From: an uncultured Clostridia bacterium
GTDB lineage: Bacteria > Bacillota > Clostridia > UBA1381
DNA length: 10,692 bases
Assembly: GCA_934463455.1 (NCBI GenBank)
Contig: CAKSJU010000079.1
Coordinates: 1-10,692, forward strand
Direction: 5' to 3'
Below, piece by piece: positions 1-7,336 of this stretch (positions are counted from its first letter, which is position 1; every line of letters starts with the position of its first letter). The notes under the pieces are model-generated. The model was not told the DNA's origin, did no database searches, and saw only the letters and a program-made list of their open reading frames with translations. Both the position numbers and the translations under genes were made by a program.

Positions 1-1188
1 ATATATGGTTTCTGCTTCCAAATCAACACTTACTTCGCAATTAAATTCTTTTGCCACAGCCTCAAGCGGAACATACAACATATCGCCTGAAAATCTTGCA
101 CAAACCTCCAGCGGTACCCAATATCCGTCCGCACGGTTTTTTCTCATTCCGATAATGTTCGGCAAAATTTCGATAACGGTATCGTTTTTCTTTATTTCAG
201 CAACGCATCTTTTAGTGTCAAATACGGTTTCGCAGCCTATCAATCTGAATGTATTATAAGGGACAAGAACTTTTGATTTGAAAACAATATATTTAACATC
301 ATATATCGAATTTCCGTACGCAAGCTTGGCATTTCCTTTTTTTATATTGCTTACGTCACCCTGTACCATATTGTCATCATATATCGCCGGGCATTCATAA
401 GATATTCCGTCTTTTGTTTTTTCTATACCGGATGTATAAACTATGTCCGGATATAAATCAAATGTTTTTTCCTCATCGCTCTCCTTATACGGATATTGTG
501 CCGCAAAGGATTGCGTAAGCTCATTTATATGATCGCGCGATGTGTCCCAGTTTTTCCCTCTTGTACCTCGAAGAGTAGAATAGTAATCCGTGTTTTCTCC
601 GTTCAAAATGACGTATGCAACATCGCTTTTTTTCACAACTATCGGCAGGTCAAGCGAATTGCATATCATAACTGCGGCATCGTTTCTTACCGCGTGAGAT
701 TTATTATTCAAATTCATTGAAGCCGTAATTCCCAATTCCGTTGCAACAGCCGTATATCCCGCCGGATAACCGCCCTGCACTTTTGCATATTCTCCGTAAC
801 CGAGCAGGCAAACAAGCATTTTTACAAATTCCTCATTTGTAACATTATTTTCCGGATTAAAATTTCCGTTTTCATCACCTGCGGCAATTCCCCGTTCATT
901 CGCCGCATAAATATATTTATATGCCCAATGCTTAACCGAAACATCATTGAATATACTTTTTTCCTTCGTATTGTACCCGGGATTAATGTCCCCCGCGGTA
1001 CAAATCATTTTAACAGCTTCCGCCCTTGTAACAGTATCGTCCAGCCTTAAATCTCCGTTTTCATCTCCGACCATAATCTCCAGTTTATGCAAATCTTCCT
1101 TTTGCGAATCATTCAGCGGTATACTTCCCGCAAAAACCGTAACCGCTAACAGCTGCATTGCCAAAACTGCACATATTATTTTTTTCAT
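1..1188 (-). CDS. Exported SLH-domain protein with copper-amine-oxidase-N-like repeats (C-terminus cut by window edge)
   Basis: The frame is open from an ATG at 1188 to the window edge, giving 396 residues with no stop, so the C-terminus is missing. Residues 1-20 look like a Sec signal peptide: MKK, a hydrophobic core, then VFA before Gly-Ser. Residues about 28-185 hold three divergent S-layer-homology repeats; the clearest is the second, at about 75-130, with FNDV, HWAYKYI and a GIAAGDENGNFNPENN turn. SLH repeats usually anchor proteins to secondary cell-wall polymers. From about residue 300 come two units resembling the copper amine oxidase N-terminal repeat (VLVPYNTF at 307, LYVPLEAVAKEF at 371). 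In clostridia such repeats are generic surface modules and do not imply oxidase activity; none is visible. AAGGAAG lies 9 nt before the ATG. The gene starts 29 bp after the M56 sensor gene, so it is probably the operon's output gene. Function is unknown. Confidence 0.5.
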   Translation of the reverse strand, partial: MKKIICAVLAMQLLAVTVFAGSIPLNDSQKEDLHKLEIMVGDENGDLRLDDTVTRAEAVKMICTAGDINPGYNTKEKSIFNDVSVKHWAYKYIYAANERGIAAGDENGNFNPENNVTNEEFVKMLVCLLGYGEYAKVQGGYPAGYTAVATELGITASMNLNNKSHAVRNDAAVMICNSLDLPIVVKKSDVAYVILNGENTDYYSTLRGTRGKNWDTSRDHINELTQSFAAQYPYKESDEEKTFDLYPDIVYTSGIEKTKDGISYECPAIYDDNMVQGDVSNIKKGNAKLAYGNSIYDVKYIVFKSKVLVPYNTFRLIGCETVFDTKRCVAEIKKNDTVIEILPNIIGMRKNRADGYWVPLEVCARFSGDMLYVPLEAVAKEFNCEVSVDLEAETIY

Positions 1189-1217
1189 TATACAACACTT
1201 CCTTTTTATTGATTAGT

Positions 1218-2891
1218 TTAGTAAATTATATAACTTCCGTTAATATTCCAATCGCCTTTTGTTTTGCTTCTGACCTCCATATTATAAACCTTATCATGCT
1301 CAAAACCGATAAAGCTGTATACATTTTCATTATTTGCCAAAATGCAAAACTGCCCCATTTCCTCGTTTGTGTCCGCATTTGTAAAGCTGACATCAAATAA
1401 ATTATCGTTGTCTACTGCTATATAAACGGATATATTTCCGTTTTTGTCCGCTGTTACCTGCGTATTTTCACTATTACAGTCCATCAGCGCATAATTTTTC
1501 TTTAAATCAACCCTTGCATTCGAAGACTTTGATATGCCATGCGTGTTCAGCTCTTTTTCTATCTCCGGAACACTTATCTCCGGCAAATCAATCATTTCAA
1601 AACCGAGGTATACTTCATCCGCAACGGAAGAAGCTTTAATTTTTTTTGCCGGCAATGCCTCCGGCACAACATTTACTTCCGCTGTTTCCTGCTGCACATT
1701 ATCAATGCTCTCTTCCCTCACCTCTGTGCCTGTCTCCGCAAATTCCGCCGTAATATTATTCAAATTATCGCTTTCCGTCTGCGGTGCTGTGATATTGTCC
1801 TGCTTTTGAATATCGGCAGCACTCTGTCCGATTTCTTTTGATATTTTTTCTTTCGGAGCAATTACACTTGCGGCAAGCTCGTCATCATATGCGCTTAACA
1901 CCCTGCCGGCTGCCGCACCGCTTACAAATTCCGTTCCTGTCAGTAATACTATTGCAAGTGCGAATGATACTGCCGTATTATTTTTACTTACGGAAATATT
2001 CTTCTTAATCATATTAAATCTCATTTTCAGAGTATTTTTACCGCTTATCATTTGCGTTGTCAGTGCTCTCTGATTGTTTCCCGAATTTGCGAGCATAGCT
2101 AAAATCATATTCATATAGCCGTTTTTTTCGGTTTCCGTCATTTTCCCCGTTACGGCAAAATCGCAGGCAATTTCACAATCCAAGTCAATTTGCTTTGATA
2201 CTGCATATATAAGCGGATTAAACCAATGAATACATTTTACTGTCATTGCAAACCACTTATACAAAATATCGTTTCGTTTATAATGCGTTAATTCGTGCCT
2301 CAGAATAAAACTCATATCATCATCCGACATTTCGGTATAGGGCAAAAACAATACGGTATTTAACAAGCCTACAATCAGCGGTGCATCAAGCATGCTTGTT
2401 CTGCGCAGCTTAAGCCTTGTCGGAATACCGACAACACTTGTATCTGCTTCGGAATTTTTATATATCATCCGTAAAAATAAAAAATATTTTACTATTTTTA
2501 CAATCAGTGCAAGCGCCGCTCCTAAAAACCAGATTAGGCATAGAGGTTTAAATATATCGTTTGCTGTTTCCGTTTCGGGCAAAGCTTGTTCTCCCATTTG
2601 CCGCAGGGTTTCCCCGACCGGTATTACCGCCGCGGTCTGCGGCTTCGGAATAACTGTCTGCACCTGCTCTGCAATAATTTTCGAAAACTCCGCCGTTTTT
2701 TCGGGTAAAACAAATCGTATCGGCAATACCATTACAATTAAAACCGTCAGCCATATGTAATACTGCCACACGGGGCCGAACATTTTTCTTGTAACAGGCT
2801 TTATGATTAATAAGCATAAAGCAAGTAAGCTGCCGACCGCCGACATAAGCAGAATACTTTTAAAAATTGACATCGCTATTATCATACTCAT
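1218..2891 (-). CDS. BlaR1/MecR1-like M56 membrane metalloprotease sensor with non-PBP C-terminal domain
   Basis: This 557-residue protein has the BlaR1/MecR1 layout. Hydrophobic segments lie at about 9-31, 41-61, 114-138 and 308-325. The M56 zinc protease core sits between the last two: HELTH at 199-203 supplies two His ligands and the catalytic Glu200, and Glu240 in CEIACD is the likely third ligand. BlaR1 proteins sense beta-lactams through an outer class-D-like penicillin-binding domain. Here the outer part is an acidic, low-complexity linker (about 330-425) followed by a beta-rich module (about 465-557) ending in GDWNINGSYIIY. I see no SxxK or KTG set in it, so the ligand is probably not a beta-lactam. 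GGAG lies 8 nt before the chosen ATG; a second ATG two codons in would be too far. It lies between the BlaI-like repressor gene and the SLH gene, and by family analogy would inactivate that repressor when stimulated. Confidence 0.5.
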   Translation of the reverse strand: MSMIIAMSIFKSILLMSAVGSLLALCLLIIKPVTRKMFGPVWQYYIWLTVLIVMVLPIRFVLPEKTAEFSKIIAEQVQTVIPKPQTAAVIPVGETLRQMGEQALPETETANDIFKPLCLIWFLGAALALIVKIVKYFLFLRMIYKNSEADTSVVGIPTRLKLRRTSMLDAPLIVGLLNTVLFLPYTEMSDDDMSFILRHELTHYKRNDILYKWFAMTVKCIHWFNPLIYAVSKQIDLDCEIACDFAVTGKMTETEKNGYMNMILAMLANSGNNQRALTTQMISGKNTLKMRFNMIKKNISVSKNNTAVSFALAIVLLTGTEFVSGAAAGRVLSAYDDELAASVIAPKEKISKEIGQSAADIQKQDNITAPQTESDNLNNITAEFAETGTEVREESIDNVQQETAEVNVVPEALPAKKIKASSVADEVYLGFEMIDLPEISVPEIEKELNTHGISKSSNARVDLKKNYALMDCNSENTQVTADKNGNISVYIAVDNDNLFDVSFTNADTNEEMGQFCILANNENVYSFIGFEHDKVYNMEVRSKTKGDWNINGSYIIY

Positions 2892-2911
2892 AAAAAAGTC
2901 TCCGTTCCGCC

Positions 2912-2938
2912 GCCCTGCACCGGTTTTATACGCAGGGC
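2912..2938. promoter_or_regulatory. Hairpin between repressor and sensor genes
   Basis: GCCCTGC (2912-2918) and GCAGGGC (2932-2938) form a perfect 7-bp inverted repeat with a 13-nt loop in the 74-bp gap between the repressor stop and the sensor start. No T tract follows on the minus strand, so it is not a normal terminator. It ends 8 nt before the GGAG of the sensor gene and could affect mRNA stability or the ratio of repressor to sensor. That role is inference. Confidence 0.5.
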
Positions 2939-2965
2939 AGTCAAAATTTTACATCAAAAATCTTT

Positions 2966-3331
2966 CTATAAATCGAACATTTTGCGGATTTCCTCTATAT
3001 CCTTTTCAGACATTTCATTGCTCCTGAAAAGAGATACCGCAAGTTCTTTTACCGAGCCGTTATAAAGCTTCTGCACAAAGTTTTTTGTCTGCGATTTTGT
3101 ATAAGTATCCTTGTCAAGCAACGGCGTATAATAGTTGACATTATTTTTCTTTTTCATCATTACCGCTCCTTTTTCTTTTAAGCGGAGCAGCAGCGTAGCA
3201 ACCGTCCTATACTCCCACTTTTGACACTCCGGCTCATCACAAACCTCCTGCACCTTCATAGCCTTATTATTTTTCCACAAAATTTTCATTACCGTAAGCT
3301 CCGCCTCGCTTATCTCATCAGCCTTTTTCAC
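2966..3331 (-). CDS. BlaI/MecI/CopY-family transcriptional repressor
   Basis: This 121-residue protein matches BlaI/MecI in length and pattern. The N-terminal winged helix starts with EISEAELTVMKILWK, then the recognition-helix region YRTVATLLLRLKEKGAV (41-57) and a lysine-rich wing with NYYTPLL. Residues about 75-121 are the dimerisation part, ending in EKDIEEIRKMFDL. The start is a GTG, fixed by a near-perfect AGGAGG 9 nt upstream (3341-3346). BlaI-family dimers bind TACAnnTGTA dyads and are inactivated through the partner M56 sensor, which is the next gene. Two such dyads lie in this gene's own promoter, so it very likely represses its own operon. By eye alignment, the Asn-Phe bond cleaved in staphylococcal BlaI and MecI (101-102) is Leu101-Phe102 here. 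CopY function is less likely, because CopY proteins carry a C-terminal cysteine cluster that is absent here. Confidence 0.5.
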   Translation of the reverse strand: MKKADEISEAELTVMKILWKNNKAMKVQEVCDEPECQKWEYRTVATLLLRLKEKGAVMMKKKNNVNYYTPLLDKDTYTKSQTKNFVQKLYNGSVKELAVSLFRSNEMSEKDIEEIRKMFDL

Positions 3332-3390
3332 CGGTGAATACCTCCTTCAGCAGTTATTAATTTTAAAATTTTACAACCGTTTTACTCTCT

Positions 3391-3400
3391 TACAATTGTA
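3391..3400. promoter_or_regulatory. BlaI-type operator box 1
   Basis: TACAATTGTA is a perfect palindrome and exact match to the TACAnnTGTA core bound by BlaI/MecI/CopY repressors. It lies just downstream of the predicted transcription start (about 3404), where bound repressor would block initiation or escape. Confidence 0.5.
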
Positions 3401-3414
3401 GTACACTTATATAT

Positions 3415-3424
3415 TACACCTGTA
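3415..3424. promoter_or_regulatory. BlaI-type operator box 2
   Basis: TACACCTGTA fits TACAnnTGTA and has one further symmetric base pair outside the core. It overlaps the -10 by two bases and lies 24 bp centre to centre from box 1. Paired boxes across a promoter are typical of bla, mec and cop operators. Confidence 0.5.
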
Positions 3425-3425
3425 A

Positions 3426-3437
3426 GACAAATTTGTC
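3426..3437. repeat. Perfect 12-bp palindrome overlapping the -35 box
   Basis: GACAAATTTGTC is a perfect palindrome one base beyond operator box 2 and covering part of the -35. Its half-sites resemble TACA/TGTA but are 4 nt apart rather than 2. It may be a third, weaker repressor site or chance symmetry in AT-rich DNA. Confidence 0.5.
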
Positions 3438-3495
3438 AATACTTTTTTCAAAAAAAATATTAATAATAAATAAAAAAATATTAAAAAGCAGAAAA

Positions 3496-3533
3496 AAGGG
3501 CTATGACAAACATTTTTTGTTTTCATAGCCTTT
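3496..3533 (-). terminator. Rho-independent terminator after the GDSL hydrolase gene, probably bidirectional
   Basis: GGCTATGA (3499-3506) pairs with TCATAGCC (3523-3530), extended outward by a G-T and two A-T pairs. On the minus strand the stem is followed by C and six T, giving a good intrinsic terminator 25 nt past the stop codon of the gene at 3556-4623. A T-rich run also follows on the plus strand, so it could work both ways. It separates the polA block from the repressor operon promoter. Confidence 0.5.
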
Positions 3534-3555
3534 CTTTTCTGTTTAATATCACCGC

Positions 3556-4623
3556 TTAAACAGTTACGCCAATATCAATTTTTTCCAAGCACTCTCTCAC
3601 AGCCTTTGCCATGCACATAAAACCGAGGTCGTTCGGGTGAATGCCGTCTACCGTGCCGGAATCGCCCCCGAATATATCAAACAATACTTCCCCGTCAATA
3701 AAATATACGTTTTTGTCGCCGCTTTTTACGGCATTATCATAAGTCGCCTTAATTACCTCTTTTCTTTCTTTAACATCCCTTAAGGTATTACAGTAAGGCA
3801 TGGACATTATAATAATCGGCAAATCAGGATTCCTTGCCCTTATTTTCTTAAACATCGGCTCATGCGTTTCGGACAGGAATTTATAATCCGGCGCATTGTG
3901 GTCATAATCCAACACAAAGCAAGACATTTCAAGAGAATTTATGTAATCGATGATTTCGTCTTCACCTCTTGCACTGCCGGAAAAACCGAGATTTACATAA
4001 TCATAATTCAAATCTCTCGATACAATTGCCTGATAAGAATTTCCCGGTCTTGAAGCGCATCCTCCCTGTGTTATCGATGAGCCGTAATATACTATCGGCT
4101 TTTCGTTATTGTATTTTCCGCCGTGTCCTATTTCAGCACTTTCCGCCAAGCCTATATAAACCTCCGACACATCGTTATAGAGCGGGAAATTAATGGTTAT
4201 ATCCCTCATTTTTTTTGTTTCGAAATAATGAATACCCTCATATCCGTCTTTTATATCTATGGGCGGTACAAAGGTTTTTTCAAATATATATTTACCGTTT
4301 TCGCAAGAATACATGTCAAATCCGGTAGTGCCGGTGAACGGCATATGCGGAAGCTTCAAAATATTCGGATATTTTACCGAAATTGCAATGTATGGCGAAT
4401 CGGTACAAAAACGAACGCGCACTCCCGCTGTATTGCTTGCCAAAACTTCAACTCCCTCATTAACATTTTCGGCAACCGCCGCGGGAAGTCTCCGAAAGCT
4501 TTTCTCTCCCTTGCAATATCCGTACAAATCAAACGGTTTTTCCAAAACCGAAATAAATTTTAAATCCTTTTCCTCAATTTTTGTTTCAATATTAAAATTT
4601 TTATCAATATCTTTAATTTCCAT
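3556..4623 (-). CDS. Two-domain SGNH/GDSL-family hydrolase
   Basis: This 355-residue protein has a beta-rich N-terminal domain (about 30-165, including GFDMY at 101-105, like the GxDLY motif of the SGNH N-terminal family) and a C-terminal SGNH hydrolase domain (about 175-350). The domain shows all four blocks: YYGSSITQGG with nucleophile Ser183, NLGFSG with Gly213, DYDHNAPD with Asn243, and DGIHPNDLGF with Asp326 and His329. The residues match an active serine esterase, possibly a carbohydrate or acyl esterase; the substrate cannot be read from sequence. No signal peptide or membrane segment is seen, so it is likely cytoplasmic. The start is ATG with AGAGG 9 nt upstream. It lies only 23 bp after polA and ends at a strong terminator, so it is probably the last gene of the polA transcript, an unexpected neighbour for a repair polymerase. 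Confidence 0.5.
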   Translation of the reverse strand: MEIKDIDKNFNIETKIEEKDLKFISVLEKPFDLYGYCKGEKSFRRLPAAVAENVNEGVEVLASNTAGVRVRFCTDSPYIAISVKYPNILKLPHMPFTGTTGFDMYSCENGKYIFEKTFVPPIDIKDGYEGIHYFETKKMRDITINFPLYNDVSEVYIGLAESAEIGHGGKYNNEKPIVYYGSSITQGGCASRPGNSYQAIVSRDLNYDYVNLGFSGSARGEDEIIDYINSLEMSCFVLDYDHNAPDYKFLSETHEPMFKKIRARNPDLPIIIMSMPYCNTLRDVKERKEVIKATYDNAVKSGDKNVYFIDGEVLFDIFGGDSGTVDGIHPNDLGFMCMAKAVRECLEKIDIGVTV

Positions 4624-4646
4624 AACATTAAACCTCTTTTATTTCT

Positions 4647-7265
4647 TTATTTTGCGTCATACCAGCTTTTCCCGGTTGACAAATCCACCTTAAGCGGAAC
4701 CTTAAGTTCCGCCGCATTTTCCATTTCTTCTCTTAATATATCCGCCGCACGCTCTTTTTCTTCAATCGGTGCTTCTATTATAAGCTCGTCATGCACCTGC
4801 AATATAAGCTTTGAAGAAAGCTTCTCCGCCGCAAGTCTTTTATGAACTCTCACCATTGCAAGCTTTATAATATCCGCCGCCGTTCCCTGAATCGGAGTAT
4901 TAAGCGCAACTCTTTCACCGAATGCACGCACATTGAAATTTGACGATTTCAATTCGGGAATGTATCGGATTCTGTTCATAAGAGTTTTTACATATCCGTC
5001 TTCCTTTGCCTGTTCTTTTATACGTTCCATATACTCGCGTACACCGCTGTACTTTTCAAGATAATTTGCAATATACTGCTTCGCCTCCTTTACGCTGACA
5101 TGTATATCCTGTGAAAGGCTGTACTCCCCTATCCCGTACACAATTCCGAAGTTTACCGCCTTTGCACTGCTTCTCTGCCCGGGAGTAACGTCGGCGGCAT
5201 CAATGCCCAAAACCTGCGCCGCCGTAACCGTATGAATATCCTCCCCGTTTTTAAAAGCGTCAATCATTTTTTCATCCTCGGCAATGCTCGCAAGAACTCT
5301 CAGCTCAATTTGAGAATAGTCCGCATCTATGAGCACACAGCCCTCTTTTGCAATAAACATCTTCCGCATTTCCCGTCCGAGAGCGGTTCTCACCGGAATG
5401 TTCTGCATGTTCGGCTCGGTCGAGCTTATTCTGCCGGTAACGGTAACTGTTTGAGTAAAATTGGAATGTATTCTGCCGTCCGCTTCAATCACGGCAAATA
5501 AGCCGTCGCAATAGGTACTTTTCAGCTTTGCAACCTGCCTGTAATCGATAATAAATTGTATTATCGGATGGCTGCCCTTAAGCTTTTCCAAAACCTCCGC
5601 GTTTGTCGAATAACCGCTTTTTGTCTTTTTAACCGACTTTAAGCCGAGTTTTTCAAATAGTATAACTCCCAGCTGCTTCGGCGAATTTATATTAAATTCC
5701 TCACCTGCAAGCATATAAATTTCCTTTTCCAGCTCGTCAATCCGCTCCGAAAGCATTTGTGAAAATTCCGAAAGCTGTTCTTTATTTATTTTTATTCCGC
5801 AGCTCTGCATATCGGCAAGCACACCTACAAGCGGCAGCTCTATTTCTTCAAACAATTCGCTTTGCCCGTCCGCTTTTATCTTTTCCGATGTTTTTTCCGC
5901 AAGCGGAAGTATGCACGCCGTTTCTTTTGCAAATGTATTATCCTCCTGCGGCTCATCAAACAAAGACAGCTGCGCGCTGCTTGTTTCTTCGCGGCACTGC
6001 GCGTTTAAGTATTCCTCTGCCAGCTCGGAAATTGTATATCTCGATTTTGCAGGGTCAATCAAATATGCCGCAATTGCGACATCATAAACGATACCTTTTA
6101 TTTCAAACAAATCTCTTGTTTTTACCAAAACATCCTTTATATCGAATACGTCTTTTTTTATGTCGGCATCTTCAAGCATGCGCTTTATATCCGGCAAGGT
6201 TTCGTCCGTTATTCCTATTCGGGCAACATTTCCGCCAAAAGCAACCGCAATGCTCTTAAGCTTATTTTCCTCAAATTCAAAGCCGCACCCTATTGTGTCG
6301 CCTTTTGAAATTACAGGCACTTCCCGAGTGTCGTAAATTGTAAATTGTTCAAAAAAAGAATCGTCTCTTTCTTTTTCTTCACTTATCCCCAGCCGTTTTA
6401 TTATACTGTTAAGCTCAAGCTTTTTTAATACTTCAAAAAGCTCCGCCGAAGAATTTTCTGCAAGCGATTTATTTTTTATCGCACATTCCTCCGCGTCAAA
6501 ATCAATCGGGACATTTTTATCTATCTGCGCAAGCTTTTTGCTCAAAAAAGCCATGTCTTTGTCGTTTTTAAGCTTTTCAAGCATAGCTCCTTTTATGTCA
6601 AGATTATCTATATTCTCATAAATATACTCTATGCTTTTATATTTTTCTATAAGCGACATAGCTGTTTTTTCGCCTATGCCCTTAACTCCCGGAATATTGT
6701 CCGATGTATCTCCCATAAGTGCTTTTACATCAACAAACTCCGACGGCATCACATGATACCGTTCCTCTACGGCTTTATCGTCATAAACCGTGGTTTCGTT
6801 AACTCCGCTTTTTGTAACCGTCAAAATTACTTTCGTCTTATCGGAAGCAAGCTGCAAATCGTCCTTGTCTCCGGTTGCAATCATACATTCTATTCCGCTT
6901 TCATCGCATATTTTGGAAACAGTACCTATAATGTCGTCCGCTTCATACCCCTCCAGCTGCAATATTTTTATATTCATTGCTTCCAGTACATCCTTCGCAA
7001 TCGGAAATTGCTTTAACAGTCCGTCCGGAGTAGGTTTTCTCTGTGCTTTGTACTCCGAATACATTTTATGCCTAAACGTCGGAGCTTTTAAGTCAAACGC
7101 GGCACATATGCAATCCGGCTTTTCCTGTTCGGCAAGCTTTATAAGTATATTTAAAAAACCGTAGACAGCATTCGTCGGAGTACCGTCTTTCGTACTCAAA
7201 TAACGTATTCCGTAAAATGCTCTGTTCAATATACTGTTAGAGTCTATTATCAGCAGTTTTTTCAT
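4647..7265 (-). CDS. polA: DNA polymerase I (5' nuclease and polymerase active, proofreading domain degenerate)
   Basis: The 872-residue protein is a full-length family A polymerase that fills gaps in excision repair and removes Okazaki primers. Residues 1-290 are the 5' nuclease, with acidic residues at Asp8, Asp58, Glu108, Asp110-111, Asp133, Asp135-136, Asp186 and Asp189, then a helix-hairpin-helix (IPGVKGIGEKTA). Residues about 305-465 hold the position of the 3'-5' exonuclease, but the DxE of ExoI and the YxxxD of ExoIII are missing, so proofreading is probably absent, as in several Gram-positive Pol I enzymes. Residues about 470-872 are the polymerase: motif A DYSQIELR (Asp649), motif B from Arg698 through Lys702 and Phe706 to Tyr710, and motif C VHDE (His825, Asp826, Glu827). 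The start MKKLLIIDSN is typical of PolA; AAAGGA lies 11 nt upstream. It follows ung by 67 bp and the GDSL gene follows after 23 bp. Confidence 0.5.
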   Translation of the reverse strand: MKKLLIIDSNSILNRAFYGIRYLSTKDGTPTNAVYGFLNILIKLAEQEKPDCICAAFDLKAPTFRHKMYSEYKAQRKPTPDGLLKQFPIAKDVLEAMNIKILQLEGYEADDIIGTVSKICDESGIECMIATGDKDDLQLASDKTKVILTVTKSGVNETTVYDDKAVEERYHVMPSEFVDVKALMGDTSDNIPGVKGIGEKTAMSLIEKYKSIEYIYENIDNLDIKGAMLEKLKNDKDMAFLSKKLAQIDKNVPIDFDAEECAIKNKSLAENSSAELFEVLKKLELNSIIKRLGISEEKERDDSFFEQFTIYDTREVPVISKGDTIGCGFEFEENKLKSIAVAFGGNVARIGITDETLPDIKRMLEDADIKKDVFDIKDVLVKTRDLFEIKGIVYDVAIAAYLIDPAKSRYTISELAEEYLNAQCREETSSAQLSLFDEPQEDNTFAKETACILPLAEKTSEKIKADGQSELFEEIELPLVGVLADMQSCGIKINKEQLSEFSQMLSERIDELEKEIYMLAGEEFNINSPKQLGVILFEKLGLKSVKKTKSGYSTNAEVLEKLKGSHPIIQFIIDYRQVAKLKSTYCDGLFAVIEADGRIHSNFTQTVTVTGRISSTEPNMQNIPVRTALGREMRKMFIAKEGCVLIDADYSQIELRVLASIAEDEKMIDAFKNGEDIHTVTAAQVLGIDAADVTPGQRSSAKAVNFGIVYGIGEYSLSQDIHVSVKEAKQYIANYLEKYSGVREYMERIKEQAKEDGYVKTLMNRIRYIPELKSSNFNVRAFGERVALNTPIQGTAADIIKLAMVRVHKRLAAEKLSSKLILQVHDELIIEAPIEEKERAADILREEMENAAELKVPLKVDLSTGKSWYDAK

Positions 7266-7298
7266 TTAAAAAATTTTCCTTTCGGGCAGTATTTTGTC

Positions 7299-7336
7299 TT
7301 AGGTAATTGTAAAACCGGCGTTTTGCAATTACCTAA
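7299..7336. repeat. 38-nt near-perfect hairpin overlapping the ung stop codon
   Basis: The two arms pair over 11 bp (7299-7309 with 7326-7336), one T-G position, then 5 bp (AAAAC with GTTTT), around the 4-nt loop CGGC. The ung stop codon (7333-7335) lies inside one arm. No T run follows on the minus strand, so it is not a standard terminator. It may be an mRNA-stabilising or attenuating hairpin between ung and polA, or a copy of a small palindromic dispersed repeat. Confidence 0.5.

Larger units (their letters stand above)
3411..3439 (-). promoter_or_regulatory. Promoter of the repressor-sensor-SLH operon
   Basis: On the minus strand a consensus -35 TTGACA (3439-3434) is followed after exactly 17 nt by TAATAT (3416-3411), a 4/6 match to the -10 consensus. 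The DNA upstream of the -35 (about 3440-3490) is almost pure A/T and could act as an UP element. The expected start near 3404 leaves a leader of about 70 nt before the GTG of the repressor gene. Operator box 2 overlaps the end of the spacer and start of the -10, which fits repression by occlusion. Confidence 0.5.

Noticed and set aside
2966..3331. Repressor as CopY, linking it to the copper pump
   Set aside because: It has no CxCxxxxCxC-type cysteine cluster at the C-terminus, lies next to an M56 sensor rather than copA, and no TACAnnTGTA box is seen upstream of copA.
1218..3331. Beta-lactam resistance regulator
   Set aside because: The sensor lacks a penicillin-binding domain and no beta-lactamase or PBP gene is in the window.
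4123..4693. Overlapping plus-strand open frames opposite the GDSL hydrolase
   Set aside because: Both are antisense to a well-supported gene and have no recognisable protein features.
5759..6259. 166-codon plus-strand open frame
   Set aside because: It lies wholly inside polA on the opposite strand, shows no recognisable domain, and polA is unambiguous there.
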